From contig SCRN01000020.1 in the NCBI GenBank assembly GCA_004322045.1, forward strand, positions 1 to 64,000: a DNA stretch of 64,000 nt. The letters run 5' to 3'. This DNA is from Paraburkholderia sp. (GTDB lineage Bacteria > Pseudomonadota > Gammaproteobacteria > Burkholderiales > Burkholderiaceae). A model generated the notes under the pieces. The model was not told the origin of the DNA, made no database searches, and was given only the letters and a program-made list of their open reading frames with translations. The first letter of the stretch is position 1. Every line of letters starts with the position of its first letter. Positions 50,198 to 59,801 of this stretch are shown here, in pieces. Both the position numbers and the translations under genes were made by a program.

Positions 50198-50824
50198 ATG
50201 CTGAAGATTTGGGGACGCGCCAACTCGGTCAACGTGCAAAAGGTGCTGTGGTGCTGCGACGAGCTCGGCCTCCCATTCGAGCGGGTCGATGCCGGCCTGC
50301 AATTCGGCCGGGTCAACGATCCGGACTACCGCGAGCTCAACCCGAACGGGCAAGTGCCGACGCTCGTCGACGGCGCCTTCGTCCTATGGGAATCGAACGC
50401 CATTCTGCGCTATCTCGCGATGCAATATGGCGCGTCGAGCGCCCTGTACCCCAGCGAACCGAAGCTGCGCGCCAGTATCGACCGCGGGCTCGATTGGTCG
50501 CTCTCCACCCTCGCGCCCGCGGAGCGCCCCGTGTTCATGACGCTCGTGCGCACGCCAGCGCAAGACCGGGACATGGTCGCGCTAGCGTCCAACCTCAAGA
50601 CGCTCGTCGTCCGTTGGAAGATCCTCGACGCGCACCTTCAGGGACGCTTTCACATCGAAGGCGACCGCTTCACGCTCGCCGACATCGTCCTTGGAGCATT
50701 CGCGAAACGCTGGTTCGGCGTGGAGGGGATCGATCGTCCGCCGATGCCGAGCCTCGAGCGCTGGTATCAGCGTTTGACGCAACGCGCACCGTTCAAGAAA
50801 TACATCGATTTGCCGCTGACCTGA
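50198..50824 (+). CDS. Glutathione S-transferase family protein
   Basis: 208 aa. Thioredoxin-like N-terminal domain (LKIWGRANSVNVQKVLWCCDELGLPFERVDAG) with the Ser/Asn region that activates glutathione and the GSH-gamma-glutamyl-binding LWESNAILRYLA (Glu-Ser). The C-terminal helical domain includes FTLADIVLGAFAKRWF. The start ATG has GGAGG eight bases upstream. Substrate unknown; many Burkholderiaceae paralogues exist. It is divergent from the helicase gene. Confidence 0.9.
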   Translation: MLKIWGRANSVNVQKVLWCCDELGLPFERVDAGLQFGRVNDPDYRELNPNGQVPTLVDGAFVLWESNAILRYLAMQYGASSALYPSEPKLRASIDRGLDWSLSTLAPAERPVFMTLVRTPAQDRDMVALASNLKTLVVRWKILDAHLQGRFHIEGDRFTLADIVLGAFAKRWFGVEGIDRPPMPSLERWYQRLTQRAPFKKYIDLPLT

Positions 50825-50914
50825 GCCGAGACCTTGCGTGCGCCCCCGCGATGAGGCTCGGCCGGCCTCGCCGCGATCAGCCGCGCCGCGAAGGCGACGG
50901 GCAAACGACCCCGC

Positions 50915-52504
50915 TCACGGCCGGCCGCTGCGCTCGCTAGCCCTCGAGAGCAAGGAATCGAGCAGCGGCAACTGCACGGGCTTGGTGAGGTGCAGATCGA
51001 AACCTTGGGCGAGCGAGCGCGCGACATCGCTTTCCTGGCCGAAGCCCGTCATCGCGGCGAAACGCGCGCCGTGCATCGCTTTCGTGCTTTTCAACTGACG
51101 CAACACCGTGAATCCGTCCGCCCCCGGCATAGCCAAGTCGATGAGGGCGGCGTCGATTGCATCCGCGTGTTCGGCCAGTTGCACCGCTTGGGCGCCGCTG
51201 TAGGCCACCTGTACGCGGTGCCCCATCATGCGCAGCAGCATGGCCATGCTATCGGCGGAATCTCGATTGTCGTCCACGACGAGCACGGCCAGCGCACCTC
51301 GCGCGCCACCGCTCGCGACATCCTCGCGCATGCCTCCATCGTTGGCGGCGCCCTGAACGGCGAACAGCGGCAGCTTCACCGTGAAGGTGGCGCCGCGCCC
51401 CAACCCGTCGCTCGTCGCGTCGATCGACCCGCCGTGCATTTCGACCAGCCAGCGGCACAACGTCAGACCGATGCCCAACCCGCTTTCCCTGCGCTCGAAG
51501 CGATTATCGGCTTGCACGAACAAATCGAAGATCGAATCGATTGCGCTCGCCTCGATGCCGCAGCCGTCGTCGGTCACGCGCAAGCGCGCGAACGCGCCTC
51601 CGATCTTATCGATGCGCACGGCGATGCAGCTGCTCTGTTCCGAAAACTTCGATGCATTGTTCAGCAGGCTTTGCACGACTTGGACGAGCCGCGTCGCATC
51701 TCCATTGACGACGATGCGCCCCTCCGCCGTCTGCACATCGACCGATTGCTGGCGCAACGACACATGCGGCCGGGTCATCTCGATGGCGCGCACGACGACT
51801 TCCGAGAGATCGACGGGCTCGAGGCGCAACGACACCTTGCCCGTGGTCACGCGGCCTGCATCAAGCAGATCGTCGACGAGCCGCGTCAGATGGGAGATCT
51901 GCCGGTCGATCATATCGCGGCACTGTCGCAGCGTCGGACTCACGAGCGGTTCCAGCATCATGACGCTGAGCGCATTGCTGACGGGAGCGAGGGGGTTGCG
52001 CAGCTCATGGGCGAGCGTCGCCAAGAACTCGTTCATGTGTTGACCGGCCGCTTCCAACTCGCGCAAGCGCTTGCGCTCGGTCATGTCGCGCGTGACTTTG
52101 GCATAGCCGCGGACTTGGCGGCTGTCGCCGCCCACGGCGTAGACAGCCGTGAGCACGACGTTGGCCCAAAACATCGTCCCGTCTTTGCGCACGCGCCAGC
52201 CTTCGTCTTCCACCCGGCCAGTACGCGCCGCAACCGCGAGTTCCGCCTCGGGCTTGCCATTGGCGATATCGTCGGGGGGATAGAAGATCGAGACGTGTTG
52301 ACCGATGATCTCTTCTGCCGCGTAGCCCTTGATCTTTTCGGCGCCGCTGTTCCAACTGACGATTACGCCGTCGGCGTCGAGCATATAGATCGCGTAGTCC
52401 TGAACGGACTCGAGCAGGATCCGTAAACGCTCCTCAGGAGGGACCACCTGCTCTGGCGGTGGAGAAAACGACTGGCTATCGCTGGCGAAGCTATCCGGAC
52501 GCAT
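50915..52504 (-). CDS. PAS-domain hybrid sensor histidine kinase with receiver domain
   Basis: 529 aa, no membrane helices. Order: PAS (about 25-140, YAIYMLDADGVIVSWNSGAEKIKGY and GWRVRKDGTMFWANVVLTAV, with a PAC tail), HisKA (FLATLAHELRNPLAPVSNAL), HATPase_c (VVQSLLNNASKF N-box, VTDDGCGIE, GLGIGLTLCRWLVE), and a C-terminal receiver (VLVVDDNRDSADSM, phospho-Asp in AALIDLAMPGADG, Lys in HLTKP). No output domain, so phosphate must go elsewhere, perhaps to the response regulator downstream of it at 52802. ATG 52504 is chosen; the frame extends upstream without domain content. Confidence 0.88.
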   Translation of the reverse strand: MRPDSFASDSQSFSPPPEQVVPPEERLRILLESVQDYAIYMLDADGVIVSWNSGAEKIKGYAAEEIIGQHVSIFYPPDDIANGKPEAELAVAARTGRVEDEGWRVRKDGTMFWANVVLTAVYAVGGDSRQVRGYAKVTRDMTERKRLRELEAAGQHMNEFLATLAHELRNPLAPVSNALSVMMLEPLVSPTLRQCRDMIDRQISHLTRLVDDLLDAGRVTTGKVSLRLEPVDLSEVVVRAIEMTRPHVSLRQQSVDVQTAEGRIVVNGDATRLVQVVQSLLNNASKFSEQSSCIAVRIDKIGGAFARLRVTDDGCGIEASAIDSIFDLFVQADNRFERRESGLGIGLTLCRWLVEMHGGSIDATSDGLGRGATFTVKLPLFAVQGAANDGGMREDVASGGARGALAVLVVDDNRDSADSMAMLLRMMGHRVQVAYSGAQAVQLAEHADAIDAALIDLAMPGADGFTVLRQLKSTKAMHGARFAAMTGFGQESDVARSLAQGFDLHLTKPVQLPLLDSLLSRASERSGRP

Positions 52505-52801
52505 GACGGCGGCTTTCGTTTGGTAGAAGCGCGACACGTGTGTTGCCGCTTGGGGACCAACGAAAGCACGACGCATGCCTGCTTGATTTCCTGCCCCGCG
52601 CCCCGCAATGCGTCGTTGCCGTGGACGAAGGGACGCTGCCGCGCGGCCGATCCGGCGGACTTCACACGCCATGCTTGCGCCGCGTCGAGTGGCTCGAATC
52701 GCCGGCGCGGATAGTTGCAAAAGCAACTTTGACAGTGCACTTTTGCAAAAACTTCTGCGCGCGCGGGGTGGCGCGGCCCAGGACGAATGTCGCGCGCGGC
52801 G

Positions 52802-53212
52802 CTACCCTAGCGCACGCGCATCGACGGCATCGGCAAGGCGCGCGACGAGGCGCTCGGGGTCCACGGGCTTTCTGACGAAGTGATGAAACCCTTCGCCGAT
52901 GCTGCGCAGCCGGTATGCTTCATCGGCATGCCCGGTGATCGCGACCGCAACGGCAGGCGAGCGGCCGCTGCGAATCTCGTCCTCGCGCAAACGTTGAACG
53001 AGGTAAAAACCGTCCATGGCCGGCAAATCGATGTCGCAGATGACGACATCGGGCGCCAGGCTCAACGCCGCCTCGATGCCTTCTTCCGCATCCGCCGTGG
53101 GCACGACTCGCGCGCCCTCGGATTCGAGCACCATTGCGAGCGACTGTCTGCTGGAGGGGTCGTCCTCAACGAGGACGATCGTCACCTGCTCGAGTCTCAT
53201 GAGTCCGTTCAT
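52802..53212 (-). CDS. Single-domain response regulator
   Basis: 136 aa CheY-like receiver without an output domain. Acidic pair in TIVLVEDDPSSRQSLA, phospho-Asp in VVICDIDLPAMDG, Thr in AVAITGHADEA and Lys in HHFVRKPVDPE. It lies about 300 bp upstream of the hybrid kinase gene on the same strand. Starts possible at 53212 or 53200; neither has a strong Shine-Dalgarno site. It could relay phosphate with the PAS hybrid kinase (inference). Confidence 0.82.
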   Translation of the reverse strand: MNGLMRLEQVTIVLVEDDPSSRQSLAMVLESEGARVVPTADAEEGIEAALSLAPDVVICDIDLPAMDGFYLVQRLREDEIRSGRSPAVAVAITGHADEAYRLRSIGEGFHHFVRKPVDPERLVARLADAVDARALG

Positions 53213-53691
53213 ACGATTTGTTTCTAGCTGTCCATTCCTGCACTTCAGTCTCGGACCGTTGCACCCACGCGGAAGTTGCATGTGGCATGCAGATGACGGC
53301 CGACAAGCTGCTTCTCGCCCCGCAGGCTCCTACGGCAAGACTGACGACGGGCGAACGATAGCAGACCTATAAGTTGAAACCATGACTGACCCGCCGGCAC
53401 CGTCTACACGATAAAACCAATGACGGGCTTGAGTTGACTACCGCAATCGCGCGCTCGCCATGCGCCACATACGCTCGCTTTTTCACCGATTTAAAAAGTC
53501 GAGAATCGAAACTCAAATGATTAGAGGCCGTGACGAATCGTCTCACGGGCGCTGCACGGATCCGGTGCATGCGGCCGTTCGATGGGGCGCTACGAAGCCT
53601 CGCAGCGTCGATAGGCCAATTCAATTGGCATACGCCTGAGATCGCCTTCTATAGTGGTACGCGCTTCCACCCGCCTTCCATGGAGAATCAA
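53213..53691. other. Intergenic region, no gene seen
   Basis: About 480 bp upstream of the response regulator (minus) and the DUF3562 gene (plus). It has no long coding frame with normal codon use, no clear hairpin with a T-run and no repeat that I could find. It presumably holds two divergent promoters. Confidence 0.3.
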
Positions 53692-53892
53692 ATGGCTCAG
53701 CCGAACGTCGACGATTTGGTGGAATCGATTGCGAAGGATACAGGCGTGCCGCCAGAGACCGTTTCGCAGATGGTGAGCCAGACGTGGGAAGCGTTCAGCG
53801 ATGGCGCTCACATCACCGACTATCTCGCTGTGCTAGTCACCAAACGTGTGCGCGAAGATTTGCGCAGTCAACGACGCGCCGGTCACCGCTGA
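53692..53892 (+). CDS. DUF3562 family small protein
   Basis: 66 aa. The sequence PNVDDLVESIAKDTGVPPETVSQMVSQTWEAFSDGAHITDYLAVLVTKRVRE matches DUF3562, a helical family found mainly in Burkholderiaceae, with no known function. ATG 53692 is preferred because GGAG lies eight bases upstream; an in-frame ATG at 53680 is the alternative, and the longer open frame is not supported. Confidence 0.7.
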   Translation: MAQPNVDDLVESIAKDTGVPPETVSQMVSQTWEAFSDGAHITDYLAVLVTKRVREDLRSQRRAGHR

Positions 53893-54278
53893 TTCCTCCG
53901 ACTTTTCCGCTGTGGGGGCAACCTTAGCGGGTGCGTCGGTTTGGCGCTGCTAATGCCTGCCCCCAGCGAACGCTCCCGCGTGTAAGCTGCGAGGCAGAAA
54001 TTGCTCTCGAGCGCGAGCGACGGCTTGTCGCATCTTGTCGCGTTTGTCGAAAATCCCATCTGTATTGCCAATTCCGCGTACTGCTAAAACGCGCCGGGCG
54101 AGTAGAGCCGCCACTTCGGCATGGGCGGGAGTGCCGTGCCACTCCCGCGCCGAGCATCCGCCGAAAAATCTGATTATTCGAAATGGCGATCGTATATCGG
54201 TAATAATAGGCGGATCGCTCGATATATCGGCCTAGCCGCGAGCCGTAAATAGCCCGCCCTCTCGATATCGGATTTTGA
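53893..54278. other. Intergenic region upstream of tssF, no gene seen
   Basis: 386 bp without a plausible gene. The last 100 bases before tssF are AT-richer (GAAATGGCGATCGTATATCGG and following) and probably hold its promoter. The ribosome binding site before ATG 54279 is weak. Confidence 0.3.
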
Positions 54279-56108
54279 ATGGAAGACCTGCTTCCGCATT
54301 ACGAACGCGAACTCGCCATGCTGCGCCGCTCCCTGAATGATTTCGCGGCGAAATACCCCAAAATCGCCGCGCGCCTGGCGATTTCGGGCGAGCATTCCGA
54401 CGATCCTCATGTCGAGCGCATGCTTCAATCGTTCGCGCTACTGGCCGCGCGCATCGACACGCGCCTTCACGACGACTATCCGGAATTCACCGAAGGCATG
54501 CTGCAAACGCTGTATCCGCAGTATCTTCGCCCCTACCCGTCCTGCTCGATCGTCGAATTCGACGCCGAGAAGGTTTTCGAAGCGCTCACGGGGCCGGTCA
54601 AGATCGCACGGGGGGCCGATCTCGTCAGCAAAGCGCAGCCTTGCCGCTTTCGCACCACCTACGATGTCACGCTCGCGCCCGTGCGTATAGCGTCGGCTCG
54701 CTACCTGCCGAGCGCCGCGGCGCCGGCCAATGCATCCTTGCCCGCCGAAACGACCGGGCTTGCCGCGATCACGTTCGCCTGCGCATCGAAGGCCGCCGGG
54801 CTCAAGTCCATCGCGCCATCGACCATCCGCATGCATGTGCACGGTCAACGAGAAATCGTGACGGCGCTGATCGATACGCTGCTGCTGCGCGCCGCGAAGG
54901 CATTCGTCGAGCCGGACGGCTCGGGGCGTTGGATACCGCTCGAGCGCATTCCTATCGCAGCGGCCGGCTTTGCCGAGCATGAAGCGCTCATCGAAGAAGA
55001 ACGCGGCGAATCGGCATCGTTCCGGCTGCTCGCGGAGTATTTCGCGTTCCCCGACAAATTCGATTTCCTCGATCTCGATGCGGCGTCGATGCTCGCCGCC
55101 ACCGGTCCCTGCCGAACGTTGACGCTGCATGTGGCGATCGAGGGCGTCCATGAGGATTCATGGGCCGCGCAGCGCATCGCTCAGTTCAGCGAACGGCACT
55201 TGAAGCTGTTCTGTACGCCCATCGTCAACCTGTTTCCGACGAAGGCCGAGCCGATCAAGATCGATCCGCTCAAGCACACGTACGTCGTCACGCCAAAAGT
55301 GCAGAAATCCGCGAGCGCTTCGGACTTCGATGTGTATCGCGTCGACGCCGTCTATCCGGAGAAGCAATCGGCTGCGAGCCCCTCCGCCTTCCAGCCTTTC
55401 TTGGGGCTCATGCATGGGAGCGCGGCCTCCTTGAGTGGGCCCTATTGGGTCGCTCGCACCGACGACGGACCGGAGCATCACGGCACGGCGTGCACCCAGT
55501 TGGCGTTCGTCGGCTTGGACGGCCAACCGGCAACGGTTCCGGTCACCCAAGTCGCCGCCGACGTCACCTGCACGAATCGAAACATGCCCGCTACCCTGCC
55601 GTACGGCTCGGCAACGGGCGATCTCGTCGTCGAGGGCGGCTCGGTCGCGGCGCGCCTCATGCTGCTGCGCCGTCCGACCGAAAGCATGCGCGCTCAACAA
55701 AACAACGGCTCGCTCTGGCGCTTGCTCGCCCAGTTCACGCCGCACTCGATGGCGCTGAGCCCGGAAGGGCTCGAAGAAATCAAACGCCTCCTGCGTCAGT
55801 TCGCGACGCTTTCGCCCGCGCCGGCGCGGCACATCGAAGGCATTGCGTTCGTGGGCGCGCGCTCGACCATGCAGTGGATCGTCATGGATCCCTGCCCTTC
55901 GCTCGTGCGGGGGATCGAAGTGACGCTCGCCATCGACGAGCAAGCATTCTCCGGCAATAGCGTGAGCGCGTTCATCGACGTCATGGACCGCTTCTTCGCC
56001 CCGTTCGCACCGGAAAACAGCTTCGTTCAACTCGTGGTCGTTTCGAAGACCAGCGGTGCGCCGCTGCGCCGTTGCGAACCGCGACAAGGCGTGCTGGCCT
56101 TGCTTTAA
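54279..56108 (+). CDS. tssF: Type VI secretion baseplate subunit, isolated copy
   Basis: 609 aa. TssF forms the baseplate wedge with TssG and TssK around the VgrG spike. The N-terminus is typical: MEDLLPHYERELAMLRRSLNDFAAKYPKIAARL, then SFALLAARIDTRLHDDYPEFTEGMLQTLYPQYLRPYPS. The C-terminus (FAPENSFVQLVVVSK, R-C-E-P) matches the VCA0110 family. The length is normal and the frame is intact. No other tss gene is within the window on either side, which is unusual since tssF normally sits between tssE and tssG. Confidence 0.9.
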   Translation: MEDLLPHYERELAMLRRSLNDFAAKYPKIAARLAISGEHSDDPHVERMLQSFALLAARIDTRLHDDYPEFTEGMLQTLYPQYLRPYPSCSIVEFDAEKVFEALTGPVKIARGADLVSKAQPCRFRTTYDVTLAPVRIASARYLPSAAAPANASLPAETTGLAAITFACASKAAGLKSIAPSTIRMHVHGQREIVTALIDTLLLRAAKAFVEPDGSGRWIPLERIPIAAAGFAEHEALIEEERGESASFRLLAEYFAFPDKFDFLDLDAASMLAATGPCRTLTLHVAIEGVHEDSWAAQRIAQFSERHLKLFCTPIVNLFPTKAEPIKIDPLKHTYVVTPKVQKSASASDFDVYRVDAVYPEKQSAASPSAFQPFLGLMHGSAASLSGPYWVARTDDGPEHHGTACTQLAFVGLDGQPATVPVTQVAADVTCTNRNMPATLPYGSATGDLVVEGGSVAARLMLLRRPTESMRAQQNNGSLWRLLAQFTPHSMALSPEGLEEIKRLLRQFATLSPAPARHIEGIAFVGARSTMQWIVMDPCPSLVRGIEVTLAIDEQAFSGNSVSAFIDVMDRFFAPFAPENSFVQLVVVSKTSGAPLRRCEPRQGVLALL

Positions 56109-56375
56109 GACCGCCGCGCCGAGCGGTTTCTTCACGCCCCGAGGTCGCTCGCCTGGGGGCGAATACCTCGTCCTTTCGGCCAATCGGTCCGTGTTTTCAG
56201 CTGAAATTCGCCTCCGATGGATCGCGCGCTAAAACGCGATAGCTAGTCTGGGCAACGGCGGCCCATGGGCAGACACGGCGCCACCCTACCGCGCTCCAAT
56301 CCACGTGCCAAGCACCAAGCCGACTTGCCCCTGGCACCGCCTGTTTCCGTTACCACAACAACAGGCTTGCTAATC
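56109..56375. other. Spacer between tssF and brnT, no gene seen
   Basis: 267 bp. A frame open from 56265 reads into brnT but lacks family likeness before 56376. No terminator-like hairpin with T-run is visible after tssF. The AT-rich part (56341-56400) directly before brnT may be its promoter. Confidence 0.3.
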
Positions 56376-56669
56376 ATGTTTTTCGTAACTACAATAACCT
56401 GGAAAGTCACGTTCGACACCGCGAAGAACGAGGCGAACCAGCACAAGCACGGCGTTTCGCTGGCGCTGGCTAAATCCATCGATTGGTCTGCGCTCTGGTG
56501 TGCGCCCGACACCCGGCGCGACTACGGGGAACTGCGCGAGATCGGCTACGCGCAAATCGAAGGGCAGTTGTTCTGCGTCGTGTTCACACAGCGCGGCCGT
56601 ACGTTCCGCGTCATCAGCCTGCGCAAGGCAAATTCGAGAGAGGTCAAACGCTATGTCGAACAAACCTAA
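56376..56669 (+). CDS. brnT: BrnT-family ribonuclease toxin
   Basis: 97 aa. BrnT is a RelE-like RNase that stops translation. The family pattern is visible: FDTAKNEANQHKHGVSLALAKSIDW near the N-terminus (K-N-x-x-H-G-V), then DTRRDYGELREIGYAQIEGQLFCVVFTQRGRTFRVISLRKAN, with the Arg and Ser/Leu-Arg-Lys that form the active site. It starts at ATG 56376; it overlaps brnA by 17 bp. The usual start in this family is just before the WxxxFD part, so the first residues (MFFVTT) fit. Confidence 0.88.
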   Translation: MFFVTTITWKVTFDTAKNEANQHKHGVSLALAKSIDWSALWCAPDTRRDYGELREIGYAQIEGQLFCVVFTQRGRTFRVISLRKANSREVKRYVEQT

Positions 56670-56931
56670 GCTTCACATTCCGACGCCCGCGGAAGATGCC
56701 GCCATCGCGCGCGGCATCGACAGCGATCCGGACACCTACATCCCCACCGACGCACAGTTCCAGCAAATGAAGCGGCGCGGCGGAAGGCCCAAGCTCGAGC
56801 ATCCGAAGATCGCGCTCACCGTGCGGTACGACGCCGACATCATCGAGCGCTTCAGAGCGACCGGTGAAGGATGGCAAACACGCATGAACAATGCACTCAG
56901 GGAGTGGCTCAATTCACATCGTCTTGCGTAA
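56653..56931 (+). CDS. brnA: BrnA-family antitoxin
   Basis: 92 aa. BrnA binds BrnT and represses the operon with a ribbon-helix-helix domain. The conserved C-terminal part is RPKLEHPKIALTVRYDADIIERFRATGEGWQTRMNNALREWL, where the strand is KIALTVRYD. The N-terminal part is the toxin-binding tail. It overlaps brnT by 17 bp, as usual for this pair, so toxin comes first and translation is coupled. Confidence 0.88.
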   Translation: MSNKPKLHIPTPAEDAAIARGIDSDPDTYIPTDAQFQQMKRRGGRPKLEHPKIALTVRYDADIIERFRATGEGWQTRMNNALREWLNSHRLA

Positions 56932-57328
56932 CGCCCGGCATGCTCTCAACCAGTCGTGCTCGCAGCGCGCCGCCGGACGTAATCTGTATTGCTCACCATC
57001 GCCTGCCCGGCGGCCCGGCGCGCCCTAGCATGCGATGCGCACCGCGACAGCCGACATCCATCAAGCAATCCGCACGGAAATGCGCGGTGTATTGCCGCAG
57101 TGCGGGGCCGGTGCGGCGTCGCACGCGCGCTGCGTCGCATCAAATTTTCGCTTGCGCTTCAGCGCCTTAATGCCTGTCGATACGGTAAATTGCCGCACGC
57201 TCGCCGCAGCGCGCACCGTACCTGCAGCGCACCATTTTTTCTCCCGCTGATCTACCCTTGCGACCGGCTGCTCATGCAGTGCGCGTCGACACGAGCCGAC
57301 GCGCGTCGCTCGTCATCGGTATAACGCT
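56932..57328. other. Intergenic region upstream of the bd oxidase operon
   Basis: About 400 bp. No gene is evident. It should contain the promoter of the oxidase operon; I looked for an ANR/FNR box here (TTGAT-N4-ATCAA) and did not find one. A GC-rich first half gives way to mixed sequence near the start codon. Confidence 0.3.
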
Positions 57329-58717
57329 ATGGAATCGTCTTCGCTCAGCGCCCTCGACCTCGCGCGCATTCAATTCGCCTTCACCGTTTCCTTTCACATC
57401 ATCTTTCCGGCCCTGAGCATCGGGCTATCGAGCTTCATCGCCGTGCTCGAATGGCGCTGGCTCAAAACGGGCAAGGCCTATTACAAGGACTTGTGCCTGT
57501 TCTGGTCCAAGATCTTCGCCATTGCATTCGGCATGGGTGTCGTATCGGGCGTCGTAATGGCCTATGAATTCGGCACCAACTGGGCTAGCTTTTCGAAGTT
57601 CGCCGGGCCGATCACAGGCGCGCTACTGACCTATGAAGTCATGACCGCGTTTTTTCTCGAAGCCGGCTTTCTGGGCATCATGTTGTTCGGTTGGAACCGT
57701 GTGGGGCCTCGTGCCCACTTCGGCGCAACGCTGACAGTCGCGGTGGGCACGCTGATGTCGGCCTTTTGGATCCTCGCATCGAACAGCTGGATGCAAACGC
57801 CTCGCGGTTTCGCTATTTCCGGCGACCACGTCGTTCCGGTCGATTGGTTCCAAATCGTCTTCAATCCCTCCTTTCCCTACCGCCTCGTCCACATGACGCT
57901 GGCCGCCTTCCTCGTCGCCGCATTGCTCGTGGCGGGGGCCGGCGCCTGGCACTTGCTCAAGGGCCGGCGCGATCGCGCCATCAAGAAGACATTCTCGATG
58001 GCGCTGTGGATGGTGCTCGCGATCGCGCCGCTGCAAGCCTTCGTCGGCGATCAGCACGGCTTGAATACGCTGCGCTATCAACCTGCGAAAATTGCCGCGA
58101 TCGAAGGCCTGTGGGACACCGAGAAGAATGGGACCGCGCTCAATCTCTTCGGCCTGCCCGACATGCAAGCCGAAACCACGCGGTACGCGCTCTCCGTGCC
58201 GCATCTGGGCAGCTTGCTGCTCACGCATACGTGGGACGGCGAGATCCGCGGGCTCAAGTCGTTCCCGCCCGAGGAAAGGCCGAACTCGACCGTCGTCTTT
58301 TGGAGTTTTCGCATCATGGTGGGGCTCGGCGTTCTCATGATCGCGCTTGCCGTCATCGCCTGGTTCCTCGATCGGAGGGGGCGGCTCTATGACAGCGCAT
58401 GGTTTCATCGTTTCGCACTCCTAATGAGTCCCACGGGCTTCGTTACGCTACTGGCCGGCTGGGTCACGACCGAAGTCGGGCGACAGCCTTGGGTCGTATA
58501 CGGCGTCATGCGGACCTCGCAAGCGATGTCGCCGCTCAGCGCGCAGCAAGTGGGCCTCTCGCTGATGGCGTTCGTCGTCGTGTACTTCCTCGTCTTCGGC
58601 ACGGGCATTTACTACATGCTCAAGCTCATGCATGCAGGCCCGCACGTCTCGCCCCCAGAGAGCGACGACACGGCCGAGCCGCAACGTCGGCCGCGCGGGC
58701 TCACCGCTGCTGCCTGA
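57329..58717 (+). CDS. cydA: Cytochrome bd-type quinol oxidase subunit I (cyanide-insensitive type)
   Basis: 462 aa inner-membrane subunit. It carries haems b558, b595 and d and oxidises ubiquinol. Nine hydrophobic helices are visible. The haem-ligand His is in FTVSFHIIFPALSIG; GMGVVSGVVMAYEFGTNW and the Q-loop region with GRQPWVVYGVMRTSQA fit. The short Q loop and overall length mark the CIO (cioA) branch common in Pseudomonas and Burkholderia. No strong ribosome binding site is visible before ATG 57329. The operon continues with cydB after 82 bp. Confidence 0.93.
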   Translation: MESSSLSALDLARIQFAFTVSFHIIFPALSIGLSSFIAVLEWRWLKTGKAYYKDLCLFWSKIFAIAFGMGVVSGVVMAYEFGTNWASFSKFAGPITGALLTYEVMTAFFLEAGFLGIMLFGWNRVGPRAHFGATLTVAVGTLMSAFWILASNSWMQTPRGFAISGDHVVPVDWFQIVFNPSFPYRLVHMTLAAFLVAALLVAGAGAWHLLKGRRDRAIKKTFSMALWMVLAIAPLQAFVGDQHGLNTLRYQPAKIAAIEGLWDTEKNGTALNLFGLPDMQAETTRYALSVPHLGSLLLTHTWDGEIRGLKSFPPEERPNSTVVFWSFRIMVGLGVLMIALAVIAWFLDRRGRLYDSAWFHRFALLMSPTGFVTLLAGWVTTEVGRQPWVVYGVMRTSQAMSPLSAQQVGLSLMAFVVVYFLVFGTGIYYMLKLMHAGPHVSPPESDDTAEPQRRPRGLTAAA

Positions 58718-58799
58718 TTTCGCGCACGCGCACGTCGAGCAACTGCGCGTCTGCAACAGACGCCATTTCCGGCACCGTTTTTGTCATTTGAGGATCACC

Positions 58800-59801
58800 A
58801 TGGATGTCACCCTCGTCTGGGCCGCGATCATCGCGCTCGGCTTGCTGATTTACGTCGTGCTGGACGGTTTCGATCTCGGCATCGGAATCGTCTTTCCGCT
58901 CTTCCCCGACGAACGCGAACGCGATCTCATGATGAATACCGTCGCGCCCGTGTGGGACGGCAATGAAACTTGGCTCGTGCTGGGCGGCGCGGCGCTATTC
59001 GGCGCATTCCCCATCGTCTATGCAACGGTGCTGTCCGCCCTGTACCTTCCGCTCGTCGCCATGCTCACATGCCTGATCTTGCGCGGCGTATCGTTCGAAA
59101 TTCGCGGTAAAGCCACCCGCACGAAGCATTTGTGGGATCTCGCGTTCATTGGCGGCTCGACCGGTGCGGCCTTCTTTCAAGGGATTTCGCTCGGTGCATT
59201 CATTCAAGGCATCCCGCTCGCAAACGGCGAATTCTCCGGCGCGGCGTTCGGGTGGCTCACGCCTTTTTCGCTGCTGACAGGGCTTGGGCTCGTCGCAACC
59301 TACGCGCTACTCGGCTGCTGCTGGCTCGTCGCAAAAACCGAAGGCGATCTGCAACGGCGCCTGCATCGGCTCGTATGGCCTGTCACGCTCGTGCTGATCG
59401 TGTTCATCGCCGCCGTGAGTATTTGGACGCCGCTGCAGGAACCCGATGTGGCGGCACGCTGGTTCAGCGCTCAGTGGTTTCACCGCATGCTGCCTGCCCC
59501 CTTCCTTGTCGCGGCATGCGCATACCTGATGCGGCGCGCGGCACGTGAACGCCATCACACACGCCCCTTCGTGCTGGCGATGGCATTGGTCGTCTTGGGC
59601 TATGCGGGCCTCCTCGCGACACTATGGCCCTACGCGATTCCGTCGTCCGTCACGCTGTGGCAAGCGGCCGCGCCCGAGCGCAGTCTCACGTTCACATTGA
59701 CAGGCGCCGTCGTGATTTTGCCGATCATCTTGGCTTACACGGTGCTCGGTTATTGGGTGTTCCGCGGCAAGGTGCGACATGGCGAGCATCGGTACCATTA
59801 A
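58800..59801 (+). CDS. cydB: Cytochrome bd-type quinol oxidase subunit II
   Basis: 333 aa, about eight hydrophobic helices. The N-terminus has VWAAIIALGLLIYVVLDGFDLGIGIVFPLF and APVWDGNETWLVLGGAALFGAFPIVYA, both diagnostic for CydB. It structurally supports subunit I in the inner membrane. ATG 58800 has GAGGA eight bases upstream; the frame is open upstream but overlaps the end of cydA without family likeness. The 3' end overlaps the small DUF2474 gene by 23 bp. Confidence 0.93.
   Translation: MDVTLVWAAIIALGLLIYVVLDGFDLGIGIVFPLFPDERERDLMMNTVAPVWDGNETWLVLGGAALFGAFPIVYATVLSALYLPLVAMLTCLILRGVSFEIRGKATRTKHLWDLAFIGGSTGAAFFQGISLGAFIQGIPLANGEFSGAAFGWLTPFSLLTGLGLVATYALLGCCWLVAKTEGDLQRRLHRLVWPVTLVLIVFIAAVSIWTPLQEPDVAARWFSAQWFHRMLPAPFLVAACAYLMRRAARERHHTRPFVLAMALVVLGYAGLLATLWPYAIPSSVTLWQAAAPERSLTFTLTGAVVILPIILAYTVLGYWVFRGKVRHGEHRYH

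Noticed and set aside
50990-52426. 478-codon plus-strand open frame antisense to the hybrid kinase
   Set aside because: The minus-strand product contains PAS, HisKA, HATPase and receiver motifs in order; the antisense frame has none.
57000-57328. ANR/FNR box for the bd oxidase operon
   Set aside because: I searched the upstream region for TTGAT-N4-ATCAA by eye and found no match with two good half-sites.
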